In this document: one piece after another, positions 37,014 to 45,683 of the stretch
How the letters are laid out: each line of letters opens with the position of its first letter
Numbering within the stretch: position 1 is the stretch's first letter
DNA from: Microcoleus sp. bin48.metabat.b7b8b9.023
GTDB lineage: Bacteria; Cyanobacteriota; Cyanobacteriia; Cyanobacteriales; Microcoleaceae
NCBI RefSeq assembly: GCF_013299185.1
Contig: NZ_JAAFKG010000039.1
Span: 1 to 64,000 of the forward strand
Direction of reading: 5' to 3'
Length of the DNA: 64,000 nucleotides
Made by a program: the position numbers and the translations under genes
The notes under the pieces: model-generated
Databases searched by the model: none
Seen by the model: only the letters and a program-made list of their open reading frames with translations
What the model was told of the DNA's origin: nothing

Positions 37014-37866
37014 GTCGATTTAATCAAAGACATCTTCGGGCGGTGCTATCGTTCTAACCGTTACGCCTCGCCGGCGTTGCTACTTTTTGGGTTCCAAACT
37101 AGACATGGAGCTATTATATCAAATGTTTTGTCGAGTAATATACAGTATTGTCTAGTTATTCAGATGCAGTTATTAAACCCTGCAACTTCCCTGACGGAGG
37201 TATTCGTATGAAAACCGGAAGATTTGATGAAAGAAAAATCTTGAGTCTCAGAATTTTCTCTGTGCTGTATTCCAGTCTCAAATTATACAGAAGGATTGAC
37301 AGCTAGATGATGGCGGGCGCACTATCGACGAAATATAATAGATCGCCCCAGATTGATTCCCGTGGCTGGCAAAGATAAAATTGTGTCTGAATGCCCAAGT
37401 TTGAGAGATACACCACAACCGATGATTGACAGGTAACTGCTGAATTGAGGATTGGTTCAAAAATCCTGATTCATTCGATCGTCCTACTAATATCTTACTC
37501 CACAAAGTTCGCGGTGAGCATCCCCGATCGCGATCGTCAGTCAATTTTAGATTTTAGATTTTAGATTGACTCCTTTAGATGAATCTGGGATGTGGATCTT
37601 TGGTCTCAAATTTGGGGATCAGCACGATTTAAGTACGTGGGACGGTATCCGTTTTTGGGTGGATCGCGGTAGCAGTTGCGATATCCCGATCGATATTACC
37701 TGATTCGATCGCGATCGAACGATCGATCGCGGTTTCCACGGAGAAACTCGCAGCACCAGCGTGGCTGTTGGGGAATTGATTTGTAGCGCGAATTCGGAAA
37801 ATTCCTACCGCCAATTAACAATTAGCAATTCCCTCCGCTACGCTTCGCCCGCCACTCATTACCAAT
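37014..37866. other. Intergenic region rich in repeats, no supportable gene
   Basis: An 853-base spacer. It holds a TTTTAGATTTTAGATTTTAG heptamer run at 37540-37567, clusters of GATCGCGATCG and GATCGATCG near 37506 and 37683-37735, and a CCCTCCGCTACGCTTCGCCC string at 37832 shared with 33670. Short frames at 37005-37211 and 37278-37814 show no family likeness. The left end of the tnpB element may lie within 37014-37140. Confidence 0.5.
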
Positions 37867-38994
37867 CTAGTCGTTTCGGAGGGATTGAGCTACTAAATAG
37901 AGTTTGCTCCACTCGCCGATGACTTGATTGGTTTTTAACTTTAATTCAGAGGCGATCGTCTCTACACTTTTCCCTGCTTTTAGCGATTCTATCAACTGCC
38001 GCTGCACCGGCGTGAGATCTTGTAAATATTGCTGCCACTGGGCGGGAGTCAAGCCCAAACTGTGTTCTTGGAGCGAAATTTCCAGCCAGTTAGCGACTAA
38101 TTCTGGTGCTTGTTTGACTGCAAACACCCGAATCGCGTGGTAACTGACTTTTTCTCGCAAGCGGTAAATTTGTTTGACCGGCACCTTCAAATCCTCAGCA
38201 ATTGCCTCTTGGGAACGGCCTTGCAGGTAAAGCCGCAGCCATCGCGAAGCCAGCGGATCGACTTCAGCGGTCAAGTAATTCTCAAATTCTTGTTGGACAA
38301 TCTGCCGCTGAGTTTGCCGTTCTTCCCAAGCTTGATGTTCTCGATAATCCGACATCGCCTGTTCGTCTAGCAGGCTGAGCGGTTCGTCTGTATCGTCAGG
38401 TAGAACCTGTTCCGACACCAGTCGCACCCAATCTCCCGCCGGGACTTGCGTCAACCCGCCCCGCTGGGAACGCCGCAGGTAGTTGACGAAGCGGTACACC
38501 AGCAGCGGCTGGTTGCGAATCGGCCGCAAGCAGTATTCTTCTGTGCTCGCTAGCAGCAAAGCATTTCGCAAGCGTTTATCTGTTGTGCATTCGGCAATCC
38601 AGGCGACTTGCTGCTGGAGGTAGCGATCGGAATTCAGCATTTCCTGAATCACTTCTTGCAGAACCTCTACCGCACTGCGCTGTCTGTCGCGACTCAACGA
38701 AACCCACGCTTGGATTTTTTGTCGGAGCACCACCAAACCGCCCAGGCGTCCGATCAAGTTGCGGTAAGCTCTTTCTGGCGCTACTCCGAGATACCGCTGC
38801 TGCAAAATTCGATATAAAAAGTCGATCGCCCCAGAAGCAACAGCGAGTTGAGTCGGATTGAGAGAGTCAAATCTTTCTGGCTTGTCTCCCAACAGCCAGC
38901 GGACAACACTCTCGCGAGTGCTAGAACTCTCCTGCGGACAATCTTGTTCCAGTCGCGCCTTCCAATCTTGTGCCAGTCTTTCCGCCAAAGTCAT
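37867..38994 (-). CDS. HetZ-related protein
   Basis: A 375-residue protein that I match by overall pattern to the HetZ-related group of cyanobacteria (PTQLAVASGAIDFLYRILQQRYLG, AYRNLIGRLGGLVVLRQKIQAWV, DRQRSAVEVLQEVIQEMLNSDRY). Two helix-turn-helix-like segments are seen near the C-terminus (GRSQEAIAEDLKVPVKQIYRLREK and AGKSVETIASELKLKTNQVIGEW, abbreviated), suggesting DNA binding. HetZ itself is an early regulator of heterocyst development, but relatives occur in non-heterocystous filaments. ATG at 38994. It is divergent from glyS, with a 216-base shared upstream region. Confidence 0.7.
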   Translation of the reverse strand: MTLAERLAQDWKARLEQDCPQESSSTRESVVRWLLGDKPERFDSLNPTQLAVASGAIDFLYRILQQRYLGVAPERAYRNLIGRLGGLVVLRQKIQAWVSLSRDRQRSAVEVLQEVIQEMLNSDRYLQQQVAWIAECTTDKRLRNALLLASTEEYCLRPIRNQPLLVYRFVNYLRRSQRGGLTQVPAGDWVRLVSEQVLPDDTDEPLSLLDEQAMSDYREHQAWEERQTQRQIVQQEFENYLTAEVDPLASRWLRLYLQGRSQEAIAEDLKVPVKQIYRLREKVSYHAIRVFAVKQAPELVANWLEISLQEHSLGLTPAQWQQYLQDLTPVQRQLIESLKAGKSVETIASELKLKTNQVIGEWSKLYLVAQSLRND

Positions 38995-39210
38995 GAGGTG
39001 TTGAGCTATTGTCTTTCACCCCGATTTTACGTGGTATGCTGGTCATTTGACTCTTTTTTGAATCTAATTAGAGTTCCACACCAGTAAAATCATTCTGTAA
39101 TGTTATCGCGATCGCCATTCCAGGCTTTTTTTGATTGCCGATCGCTAATTTTTGTAATGATTGAACGGGCAAATGAATTGCCTATTGACAAAACTACCTA
39201 ACTATGTTAT

Positions 39211-41379
39211 ATGCCTAACTTTTTATTAGAACTCGGTACCGAAGAATTGCCCGCATCTTTTGTTGCAGGTAGCGTCCAACAGTGGCAGGAACTCGTACCT
39301 GCAACTCTGGCAGAACAATCTTTGACAAATAACTCAATTAATGTATACGCAACTCCGAGACGTTTGGCCGTTCTTGTTAAAGGACTGCCACTCAAGCAAT
39401 TAGACAGAGAAGAAGAGGTAAAAGGGCCGCCCGCAAGTTCGGCTTTTAAAGATGGCAAACCTACGAAAGCAGCCGAAGGTTTTGCGAAAAAACAAGGCGT
39501 AGAAATCGATGCTTTGGAAGTTCGCGCTACCGATAAAGGCGATTTTGTGTTTGTTCTCAAACAGATTCCGGGGCGGATGACGGCGGATATTTTGGTCGAA
39601 CTTGTGCCGCAGTGGATTAACAAGTTAGAAGGCAAAAGATTTATGCGGTGGGCTGACGGAGATTTGAAGTTTCCGCGCCCGATTCGATCGATCGTAGCGT
39701 TGTTAGATGATACTGTACTCCCAATTACCTTAGTGAGCGGCTCGGATACCGTCGAGAGCGATCGCATTTCCCAAGGACATCGGGTGTTGTACACCCTGCC
39801 TGCACCGGGGACGGGAGGGGTTTCGATTCCTCAAGCCGAGGATTATGTCGAGTGTCTGCGGGCTGCTGGCGTGGAAGTCGATCGACAACAGCGCAAAATC
39901 CAAATTAAAGCACAAGTAGAAGCCGCCGCCACCAAACAAGGCGGTTACGCCGACATTACCGAAGATTTGTTAGAAGAAGTCACCGACTTAGTAGAATGGC
40001 CCAACGCCGTAGTCGGCAAATTTGACGACGGTTTTTTGATGTTACCGCCGGAAGTAATCACCACAATTATCGTCAGCAACCAGCGCTATTTTCCAATTCT
40101 CAAAAGCCCAGAATTCCCCGAACTCCTCCCCTATTTCATTACAATTTCCAACGGATCTCCGGCAAAATCGGCGATAATTGCCGCAGGTAACGAGCGAGTC
40201 GTGCGGGCGAGATTGGCAGACGGTCAGTTTTTCTACAAAGCAGACTTGGTAAAGCCTCTAGAAGATTATTTGCCAAAGTTGGAGACGGTCACTTTCCAGG
40301 AAGATTTGGGGACAGTGCGCGCAAAGGTCGATCGACTGTGCAAGATTGCCAACCTCATCACCAAGCAACTGCAAATCACAGCAGCAGAACAAGCTTACAT
40401 AGAAAGAGCAGCATTGCTTTGCAAAGCCGACCTTGTTACCCAAATGGTTTACGAATTTCCCGAAATGCAAGGAATTATGGGGCAGAAATACGCCTTAGCC
40501 TGCGGCGAACCGGAAGCCGTAGCCACAGCAATTTTTGAGCATTATTTGCCCAAAGGTGCGGGCGATAATTTGCCGCAAACTCTCACAGGTCAAGTTGTCG
40601 CAATCGCCGATAAATTAGATACATTAGTCAGCATCTTCGGCTTGGGAATGCTGCCGAGTGGTTCCTCCGATCCCTTCGCCCTGCGCCGCGCAGCCAATGC
40701 AATAACTAACATTATTTGGGCGGCTCAGTTACCAATCAATTTGCACCAACTACTTGCAGAAGTTGTCGCAGAATTTACCGCGGTGCGCCCCCAAACATCG
40801 GCGGAGTTGCTATCGCAATTATACGAGTTTTTCCTGCAAAGAATTCGCACCTTGTTGCAAGAAGAAAATAACGTAGATTACGATTTAGTGAATGCTGTTT
40901 TGGGAGAAAACGACCCAGAATATACTGAACGAGCATTGAGAGATTTGTTGGACGCGCTGGAAAGAGCAATTTTCCTGCAACAAATCCGCAATGACAAGAC
41001 TTTGGATCTGATTTACGAAACAGTCAACCGTTCCACTCGTTTGGCGGCTCAAGGTGATTTGGATAAGGTAGAATTGGAACCGAAAACGGCAGTGAAACCC
41101 GAGTTATTTCAAAAGTCTTCCGAACAAGCTTTTTACGATGCTGTGGTGCAATTAGTGCCGCAAACCCTGCTATCGAAGCAAACTCGGAATTACCAACAGT
41201 TGGTAGATAGTTTGACTGAGATTGCTCCGGCTGTGAGCAGCTTTTTTGACGGCCCGGAAAGCGTTTTAGTGATGGATTCCGACCCTGAAATTAAGCGCAA
41301 TCGCTTGAATTTACTGGGTTTGTTGCGGAATCACGCGCGGGTGTTGGCAGACTTTGGGGCGATCGTCAATCGATTTTAG
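39211..41379 (+). CDS. glyS: Glycine--tRNA ligase beta subunit
   Basis: A 722-residue beta subunit of the alpha2beta2 bacterial glycyl-tRNA synthetase. The N-terminus [18 protein letters not shown] is diagnostic, followed by [25 protein letters not shown] and an HD-like central region. The C-terminal [18 protein letters not shown] and [19 protein letters not shown] are the anticodon/tRNA-binding part. Length is typical. The alpha subunit glyQ is not in the window. The 3' terminal 42 bases were copied downstream with the following palindrome (see 41458). Confidence 0.97.
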   Translation: MPNFLLELGTEELPASFVAGSVQQWQELVPATLAEQSLTNNSINVYATPRRLAVLVKGLPLKQLDREEEVKGPPASSAFKDGKPTKAAEGFAKKQGVEIDALEVRATDKGDFVFVLKQIPGRMTADILVELVPQWINKLEGKRFMRWADGDLKFPRPIRSIVALLDDTVLPITLVSGSDTVESDRISQGHRVLYTLPAPGTGGVSIPQAEDYVECLRAAGVEVDRQQRKIQIKAQVEAAATKQGGYADITEDLLEEVTDLVEWPNAVVGKFDDGFLMLPPEVITTIIVSNQRYFPILKSPEFPELLPYFITISNGSPAKSAIIAAGNERVVRARLADGQFFYKADLVKPLEDYLPKLETVTFQEDLGTVRAKVDRLCKIANLITKQLQITAAEQAYIERAALLCKADLVTQMVYEFPEMQGIMGQKYALACGEPEAVATAIFEHYLPKGAGDNLPQTLTGQVVAIADKLDTLVSIFGLGMLPSGSSDPFALRRAANAITNIIWAAQLPINLHQLLAEVVAEFTAVRPQTSAELLSQLYEFFLQRIRTLLQEENNVDYDLVNAVLGENDPEYTERALRDLLDALERAIFLQQIRNDKTLDLIYETVNRSTRLAAQGDLDKVELEPKTAVKPELFQKSSEQAFYDAVVQLVPQTLLSKQTRNYQQLVDSLTEIAPAVSSFFDGPESVLVMDSDPEIKRNRLNLLGLLRNHARVLADFGAIVNRF

Positions 41380-41381
41380 AC

Positions 41382-41573
41382 GAGGTACGTAGTTGCGCTT
41401 CAGCGCTCTTTCATACATAAAGGTACGTTGTTGCGCTTCAGCGCTCTTTCTTATATAGCGGGTGTTGGCTGACTTTAGGGCGATCGTCAATCGATTTTAG
41501 ACGAGGTACGTAGTTGCGCTTCAGCGCTCTTTCATCTATATAAATAAGAGCGCTTAAGCGCAACAACATACCT
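41382..41573. repeat. Family B palindromes and a 121-bp tandem duplication covering the glyS end
   Basis: GAGGTACGTAGTTGCGCTTC-AGCGCTCTTT occurs three times (41382, 41420, 41503), with an inverted arm AAGAGCGCTTAAGCGC at 41549. The block 41337-41416, which includes the last glyS codons and stop, recurs at 41458-41537 with two base changes. The second copy thus contains a dead fragment of glyS. Confidence 0.9.
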
Positions 41574-41676
41574 TTTTTCGTAAATTAAGCATAATGGCCA
41601 ATAGGCAAAAATTCATGCAAGGTTAAGATATAAACTTAGAAAACCAGGGAAATTCGCTCCATCACACACATAACGT

Positions 41677-43023
41677 ATGCCGATCGCTCATATAATTGGA
41701 TTAGGAAAATCAGGGATTGCCGCCGCCAGACTGCTCAAACGCGAAGGATGGGAAGTAACGCTGAGCGATCGCTCATCGGCCCCAAACTTGCTCGAACAAC
41801 AACAGGAACTAGCTAACGAAGGCATCAATCTGGAGTTAGGTAAATCTTTTGAACCTGACAAATCGATAGAATTAGTAGTAGTAAGTCCGGGCGTTCCCTG
41901 GGATATTCCAGCATTAGTACGCGCCCGAGAATTAGGAATTGAAACAATCGGAGAAATGGCTCTCGCGTGGCGCTATCTCAAATCTCCTTGGGTAGCAATT
42001 ACTGGTACTAACGGCAAAACTACGACTACTGCTTTAATTGCTGCGATTTTTGCGGAAGCAGGGCTTCATGCTCCTGCTTGCGGCAACATTGGCTATGCTG
42101 CGTGCGAATTAGCTTTAGCCAAGAAACCGCCGGATTGGGTAATCGCAGAAATCAGCAGCTATCAGATAGAATCATCGCCGTCTGTAGCGCCGCGCATCGG
42201 AGTTTTGACGACTTTGACGCCGGATCACCTCAGCCGCCACAAAACTTTAGAAAATTACTACAGCATTAAAGCACATTTGCTGAAAAAGTCGGAATTGCAA
42301 ATCATCAACGGTGACGATCCTGGTTTGCGGCAGCAAGGAGTTGACATTTGGCCGGATGCGTGTTGGACGAGTGTCAAAGGTGAAAAAGAATTGTTGGGAA
42401 AACGCAGTTTTGGAGCCTACATCGAAGACGGTTGGGTAATCGCTCAAGGCGATAAAATTTTGCCTGCTGAGTCTTTGCGGATGGTGGGCGAACACAATTT
42501 GCAAAATTTGTTGATGGCTGTGGCGGCGGCTAATTTGGCGGGGATAGATCGAAGTGCGATCGCCCGGGCGATCGCGAAATTCCCCGGAGTGGCGCACCGC
42601 CTCGAACACATCCGCACCTGGGAAGGCATAGATTTCATCAACGACAGCAAAGCGACTAATTACGATGCGGCGCAAGTCGGGTTAGCTGCTGTCAGCGCGC
42701 CGGCGATTTTGATTGCGGGTGGCGATCCCAAAGAGGGCGACGATAGCGCTTGGATTGATACAATTAAGGCGAAGGCTGTTGCAGTGCTGTTAATTGGGGA
42801 TGCAGCGGGCATTTTTAGCGATCGGCTGGAACAAGCAAATTATAACGCTTGGGAAATCGTCGAAACAATGGAAAGAGCAATTCCCAGAGCCGCAGAATTA
42901 GGCAAACAAAACAAAGCTAAAGTCGTACTGCTTTCGCCAGCCTGCGCCAGCTTCGATCAATACCAAAGCTTCGAGCAGCGCGGCGATCATTTCCGTCAAT
43001 TGTGTCTCGAATCCCTAGCTTAG
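41677..43023 (+). CDS. murD: UDP-N-acetylmuramoylalanine--D-glutamate ligase
   Basis: A 448-residue ATP-dependent Mur ligase that adds D-glutamate to UDP-MurNAc-L-Ala in peptidoglycan synthesis. It has an N-terminal Rossmann-like UDP-binding domain ([15 protein letters not shown]), the central ATPase with [14 protein letters not shown], and [10 protein letters not shown] and [10 protein letters not shown] motifs in the C-terminal half. Length is typical. ATG at 41677. No other mur genes are adjacent. Confidence 0.97.
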   Translation: MPIAHIIGLGKSGIAAARLLKREGWEVTLSDRSSAPNLLEQQQELANEGINLELGKSFEPDKSIELVVVSPGVPWDIPALVRARELGIETIGEMALAWRYLKSPWVAITGTNGKTTTTALIAAIFAEAGLHAPACGNIGYAACELALAKKPPDWVIAEISSYQIESSPSVAPRIGVLTTLTPDHLSRHKTLENYYSIKAHLLKKSELQIINGDDPGLRQQGVDIWPDACWTSVKGEKELLGKRSFGAYIEDGWVIAQGDKILPAESLRMVGEHNLQNLLMAVAAANLAGIDRSAIARAIAKFPGVAHRLEHIRTWEGIDFINDSKATNYDAAQVGLAAVSAPAILIAGGDPKEGDDSAWIDTIKAKAVAVLLIGDAAGIFSDRLEQANYNAWEIVETMERAIPRAAELGKQNKAKVVLLSPACASFDQYQSFEQRGDHFRQLCLESLA

Positions 43024-43042
43024 AAATGACAATTAAATAACT

Positions 43043-43149
43043 TATAGCGGTTCTCAGAAAGATGAGGTATGTTGTTGGGCTTCAGCCCTCTTAGTCTAAG
43101 CGGTTATACAAGCTATCACGCATACCTTACCTTGTTGAGAAAGGCTGTA
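43043..43149. repeat. MITE family C, copy 2 (107 bp)
   Basis: TATAGCGGTTCTCAGAAAG-ATGAGGTA and TACCTTACCTTGTTGAGAAA-GGCTGTA are the ends, with TGTTGGGCTTCAGCCC inside. It lies 20 bases after murD and could double as its terminator. Confidence 0.85.
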
Positions 43150-43165
43150 AAACTTGATGGTTATT

Positions 43166-43218
43166 GTGGGAGGGGCGTCCCGCCCGTCATGAAAGAACGG
43201 GCGGGACGCCCATCCCAC
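43166..43218. repeat. GC-rich hairpin repeat
   Basis: GTGGGAGGGGCGTCCCGCCC and the near-perfect complement GGGCGGGACGCCCATCCCAC flank a 13-base middle. It is a strong stable hairpin downstream of MITE C copy 2, and probably a separate repeat family. Confidence 0.8.
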
Positions 43219-43273
43219 TTTCAAGAGTGTAAATTATTTAATTTGCGATCCTTAGTCCTAAATGCGCCAGCCC

Positions 43274-43444
43274 TCAAACACTCTTCCAAATATCCTTAAT
43301 TCTAGCCTGCTGTTCCCATTCAAGATCGTGAAAAACCAGCATCATTTCCTCATGAGTGTAATCAATAATAATCGCAGCCAACTGATCCACCGTTTCCGCT
43401 TCCAGCATAGCTAGTTTCAATTTTGTCATTACTTCTTTATCCAT
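43274..43444 (-). CDS. Small acidic hypothetical protein
   Basis: A 56-residue frame from ATG 43444 (MDKEVMTKLKLAMLEAETVD...). It looks like two amphipathic helices joined by HEEMM and ends QQARIKDIW. The ending QQARIKxIW resembles the tails of several small cyanobacterial proteins of unknown function. Amino acid composition is balanced, unlike the shadow frames. A TTG at 43498 would extend it. No RBS is obvious, so expression is uncertain. Confidence 0.5.
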   Translation of the reverse strand: MDKEVMTKLKLAMLEAETVDQLAAIIIDYTHEEMMLVFHDLEWEQQARIKDIWKSV

Positions 43445-43586
43445 TAACGCCAACACTTTAATCTTGACCTCATATCGTGTCCGAGCGATTAACCTCAATC
43501 AGATTAGTTCGCACGTACCAACTTAACTCTGCACGTGCGAGCCGTTTTTATGATGGTCATTGACCGGATATGATAGCATTGTTATG

Positions 43587-43949
43587 TTATTTTTGTCTGC
43601 AAATCTCTTTTAATTTTCGATTCAAACTGCTAGCCTGAACCCAATTAAAATTATCAAAATACCGCGAGGACACTTGAAAATCTTCGTCACAAAGCTCAGA
43701 AAGCAATTTTTCATCAATCTCCAGAATCTTATCTTGGGAAGTGGTATTTTTTCGCAACAAAGCTGCGATTTCCCTTTCTATTTGGCGGTTTCCTTGCTGA
43801 AAGAAATCTTGAGAGTTAGAACGAAACAAACCGCTATTGATTTGCTGAATTTGGCTTGGTGTCACCGATTGAGCCGAGACAGCAGCCGGAAATGCCAAGG
43901 ATGCTGCTAGCCACCAGCTAGGAATTATTTGTTTGAGAATGCTGTTCAT
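43587..43949 (-). CDS. Small exported protein, function unknown
   Basis: A 120-residue protein with a clear signal peptide (about 1-26, ILKQIIPSWWLAASLAFPAA...VSAQS). The mature part is helical and Gln/Asn-rich, with two cysteines (LCDEDF and EICRQK) that could pair outside. I do not recognise the family. Its start overlaps the 3' end of the small gene at 43918-44100 by 32 bases, which suggests translational coupling. GTG 43952 immediately precedes ATG 43949. Confidence 0.65.
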   Translation of the reverse strand: MNSILKQIIPSWWLAASLAFPAAVSAQSVTPSQIQQINSGLFRSNSQDFFQQGNRQIEREIAALLRKNTTSQDKILEIDEKLLSELCDEDFQVSSRYFDNFNWVQASSLNRKLKEICRQK

Positions 43950-44100
43950 CACTATCGGGAGGACTTTTTACCTCTATTTGTTTTTCTTCTTCTGACTCGC
44001 TGGCTAATTCATCTTCTAGTGCGAGTTTTTCTTGCCACTCGGTAAGCTGTTGAAAAAGTTGCTGGTTAATTTGAAATACGGGTTTATTTGTTTCTGACAT
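43918..44100 (-). CDS. Small acidic hypothetical protein coupled to exported protein
   Basis: A 60-residue, highly acidic protein (ALEDELASESEEEKQ) with an N-terminal helical region (VFQINQQLFQQLTEWQEKLAL) and a disordered Ser/Gln/Asn tail. It overlaps the following gene by 32 bases in another frame. The ATG at 44100 is well placed. No family is recognised. The overlap, size and opposite signal content suggest a two-gene unit, but coding status is not proven. Confidence 0.5.
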   Translation of the reverse strand: MSETNKPVFQINQQLFQQLTEWQEKLALEDELASESEEEKQIEVKSPPDSDEQHSQTNNS

Positions 44101-44144
44101 ATTTAATCCTGAACGAGATTGAAAGAGTTAGATTTACATAAAAA

Positions 44145-44161
44145 GGTGCGCGAGGCGCACC
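44145..44161. terminator. Hairpin between MAPEG gene and small gene pair
   Basis: GGTGCGC-GAG-GCGCACC is a perfect 7-bp stem with a 3-base loop, just after the MAPEG stop codon. The same GGTGCG...CGCACC words appear in repeats at 23521 and 28895, so it may be a repeat as well. Confidence 0.5.
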
Positions 44162-44174
44162 CTACTAATATCAA

Positions 44175-44594
44175 TTATAGCTGTGAAACTTTCAGCAGCG
44201 ACATGATTGTGCCAATTAAGGAACCGCCCAACAGAGCTAAAGTGGCTAAGGTACTAATGCCAAATCCTGCCGCTCGTTTTTCGGCAGCTTGATAGTAACC
44301 CCAAGCAAACAAAATGCGTCCAATTATCCAAACTGCACCGATACCGGCGGCCCAAAGTGGGCTGACAAATTGCGAAAACAGCCATAGCGAGGGCAAAAAT
44401 AGAATCATTTGCTCTAAGGTATTTTGCTGAACTCGCAACACTCGTTCAAAGTCCGGGTTTCCGGTCATCTGCGGGGGAGAAACTTTGTATTTGAATCTGG
44501 CTCTGCCGACGTTGATGGTAACAATGAAATAGAGAATTAATGCTGAAACAGTAATTAGACTAGGCCAGACTGTGGCGTTTGCTTCTGCGAGCAT
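44175..44594 (-). CDS. MAPEG family membrane protein
   Basis: A 139-residue four-helix membrane protein of the MAPEG superfamily (microsomal glutathione-transferase / leukotriene C4 synthase-like). NVGRARFKYKV and RVLRVQQNTLEQMILFLPSLWLF are the typical helix 1-2 loop and second helix, carrying the conserved Arg/Glu/Asn. Bacterial members are mostly uncharacterised, with glutathione-dependent detoxification as the usual guess. ATG at 44594. Confidence 0.92.
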   Translation of the reverse strand: MLAEANATVWPSLITVSALILYFIVTINVGRARFKYKVSPPQMTGNPDFERVLRVQQNTLEQMILFLPSLWLFSQFVSPLWAAGIGAVWIIGRILFAWGYYQAAEKRAAGFGISTLATLALLGGSLIGTIMSLLKVSQL

Positions 44595-44760
44595 GATTCG
44601 GTATTATTGGGTTAGAGTAGATATATTCATTATACTATTTTTGTAATATTTTTAGATATCCTGACATATTATTTATGACTTCTTTTAGTAGTCACATCCG
44701 ACACTTTATGATGCGAAAGCGACGATTGTAAACTGAGTCTCATCCAGCATCGGGAATTGG

Positions 44761-45420
44761 TTAACTTAGGTGCGCTGACAGACAAGCTTCCAGAGCACCA
44801 GCCATTTTCCGAAATCCTTCTCGGTTGGGATGAACGCCATCGGGGAGATCGTCTAGGCTGAGGATCTTATATAAATCAACAAAATCTATGGGCTTCCCTG
44901 CTTGTTGTTTTTCCTTGACTAAGTCCTCGCTCTTTTGATTGTATTGTATAACTCGCTGATTTAAGGTGGGTTCAGACATCGGCGGAATTGAAGCGAGAAA
45001 GAGTTTGACATTGGGTGCTGTTTGAAAAATGCGATCGAGTAATTGGTTGAGGTAATAGCTTGCAGTTTCCACTTGATGCAATTGTGCGATATTATTGGTG
45101 CCGATGAGGAGCAAAATAATATCCGGTTGGAAGGTTTGCAGCCAATCAGCAACTCGATCGCAAATTTCTTCGATCCGCCAACCGGAATGTCCCTCGTGAT
45201 GCTGAGAGAGTAAGGTTTCGGGGCCGTTGCTTAGGGAACCGACAAACTCAATAGCATAGCCTCGATTCTCCATTGCAGGCTGTAAGTCGATGCGATATCC
45301 TCCTGGTACGAAGTATCCATCGGTAATTGAGTCGCCTAGGGGCATGATTTTGATGGGACGATTTCCCGGTGAATCGTTGTTGCTGGAGAGGCTTGAAGGA
45401 TGAGAAGTTTGATTTCCCAC
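44761..45420 (-). CDS. SGNH/GDSL hydrolase family protein
   Basis: A 219-residue esterase-type hydrolase. Block I is IMPLGDSITDG (nucleophile Ser), block III is LIGTNNIAQ (oxyanion Asn), and block V is DGVHPNREG (catalytic Asp and His). There is no signal peptide, although secretion by other routes is possible. The substrate cannot be told; relatives include lysophospholipases and carbohydrate esterases. The start is GTG at 45420, with repeats immediately upstream. Confidence 0.92.
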   Translation of the reverse strand: MGNQTSHPSSLSSNNDSPGNRPIKIMPLGDSITDGYFVPGGYRIDLQPAMENRGYAIEFVGSLSNGPETLLSQHHEGHSGWRIEEICDRVADWLQTFQPDIILLLIGTNNIAQLHQVETASYYLNQLLDRIFQTAPNVKLFLASIPPMSEPTLNQRVIQYNQKSEDLVKEKQQAGKPIDFVDLYKILSLDDLPDGVHPNREGFRKMAGALEACLSAHLS

Positions 45421-45456
45421 GACTATATTTGATAAATAACTAAGTTAACTAAGCTT

Positions 45457-45682
45457 AAGTTTGTAGTGAGGACTTCAATCCTTTTTCCTTTGTCTGAAGA
45501 AGGACTAAATGCCAGTTTGTAGTGAGGACTTCAGTCCTTTTTCCTTTGTCGGAAGAAGGACTAAAGTCCTCACTACGAACCTGTCTGAAGAAGGACTAAA
45601 GTCCTCACTACGAACCTGAAGAAGGACTAAAGTCCTCACTACGAACCTGTCTGAAGAAGGACTAAAGTCCTCACTACGAACC
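45457..45682. repeat. Expanded cluster of palindrome family A
   Basis: Two left arms (TTTGTAGTGAGGACTTCA) and four right arms (GGACTAAAGTCCTCACTACG-AACCT) occur in 226 bases, the right arms in tandem with GTCTGAAGAA linkers. It starts 36 bases from the SGNH start and ends 2 bases from the ABC stop. It is the same growth pattern as the 35-bp array at 13222 at an earlier stage. Confidence 0.9.
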
Positions 45683-45683
45683 T

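Noticed and set aside
37005-37211. 68-codon frame overlapping the upstream side of the first tnpB
   Set aside because: No recognisable motif, and it overlaps the probable left end of the element.
38848-39087. Frame in the HetZ-related/glyS divergent region
   Set aside because: It mostly overlaps the HetZ-related gene in antisense and has no family likeness.
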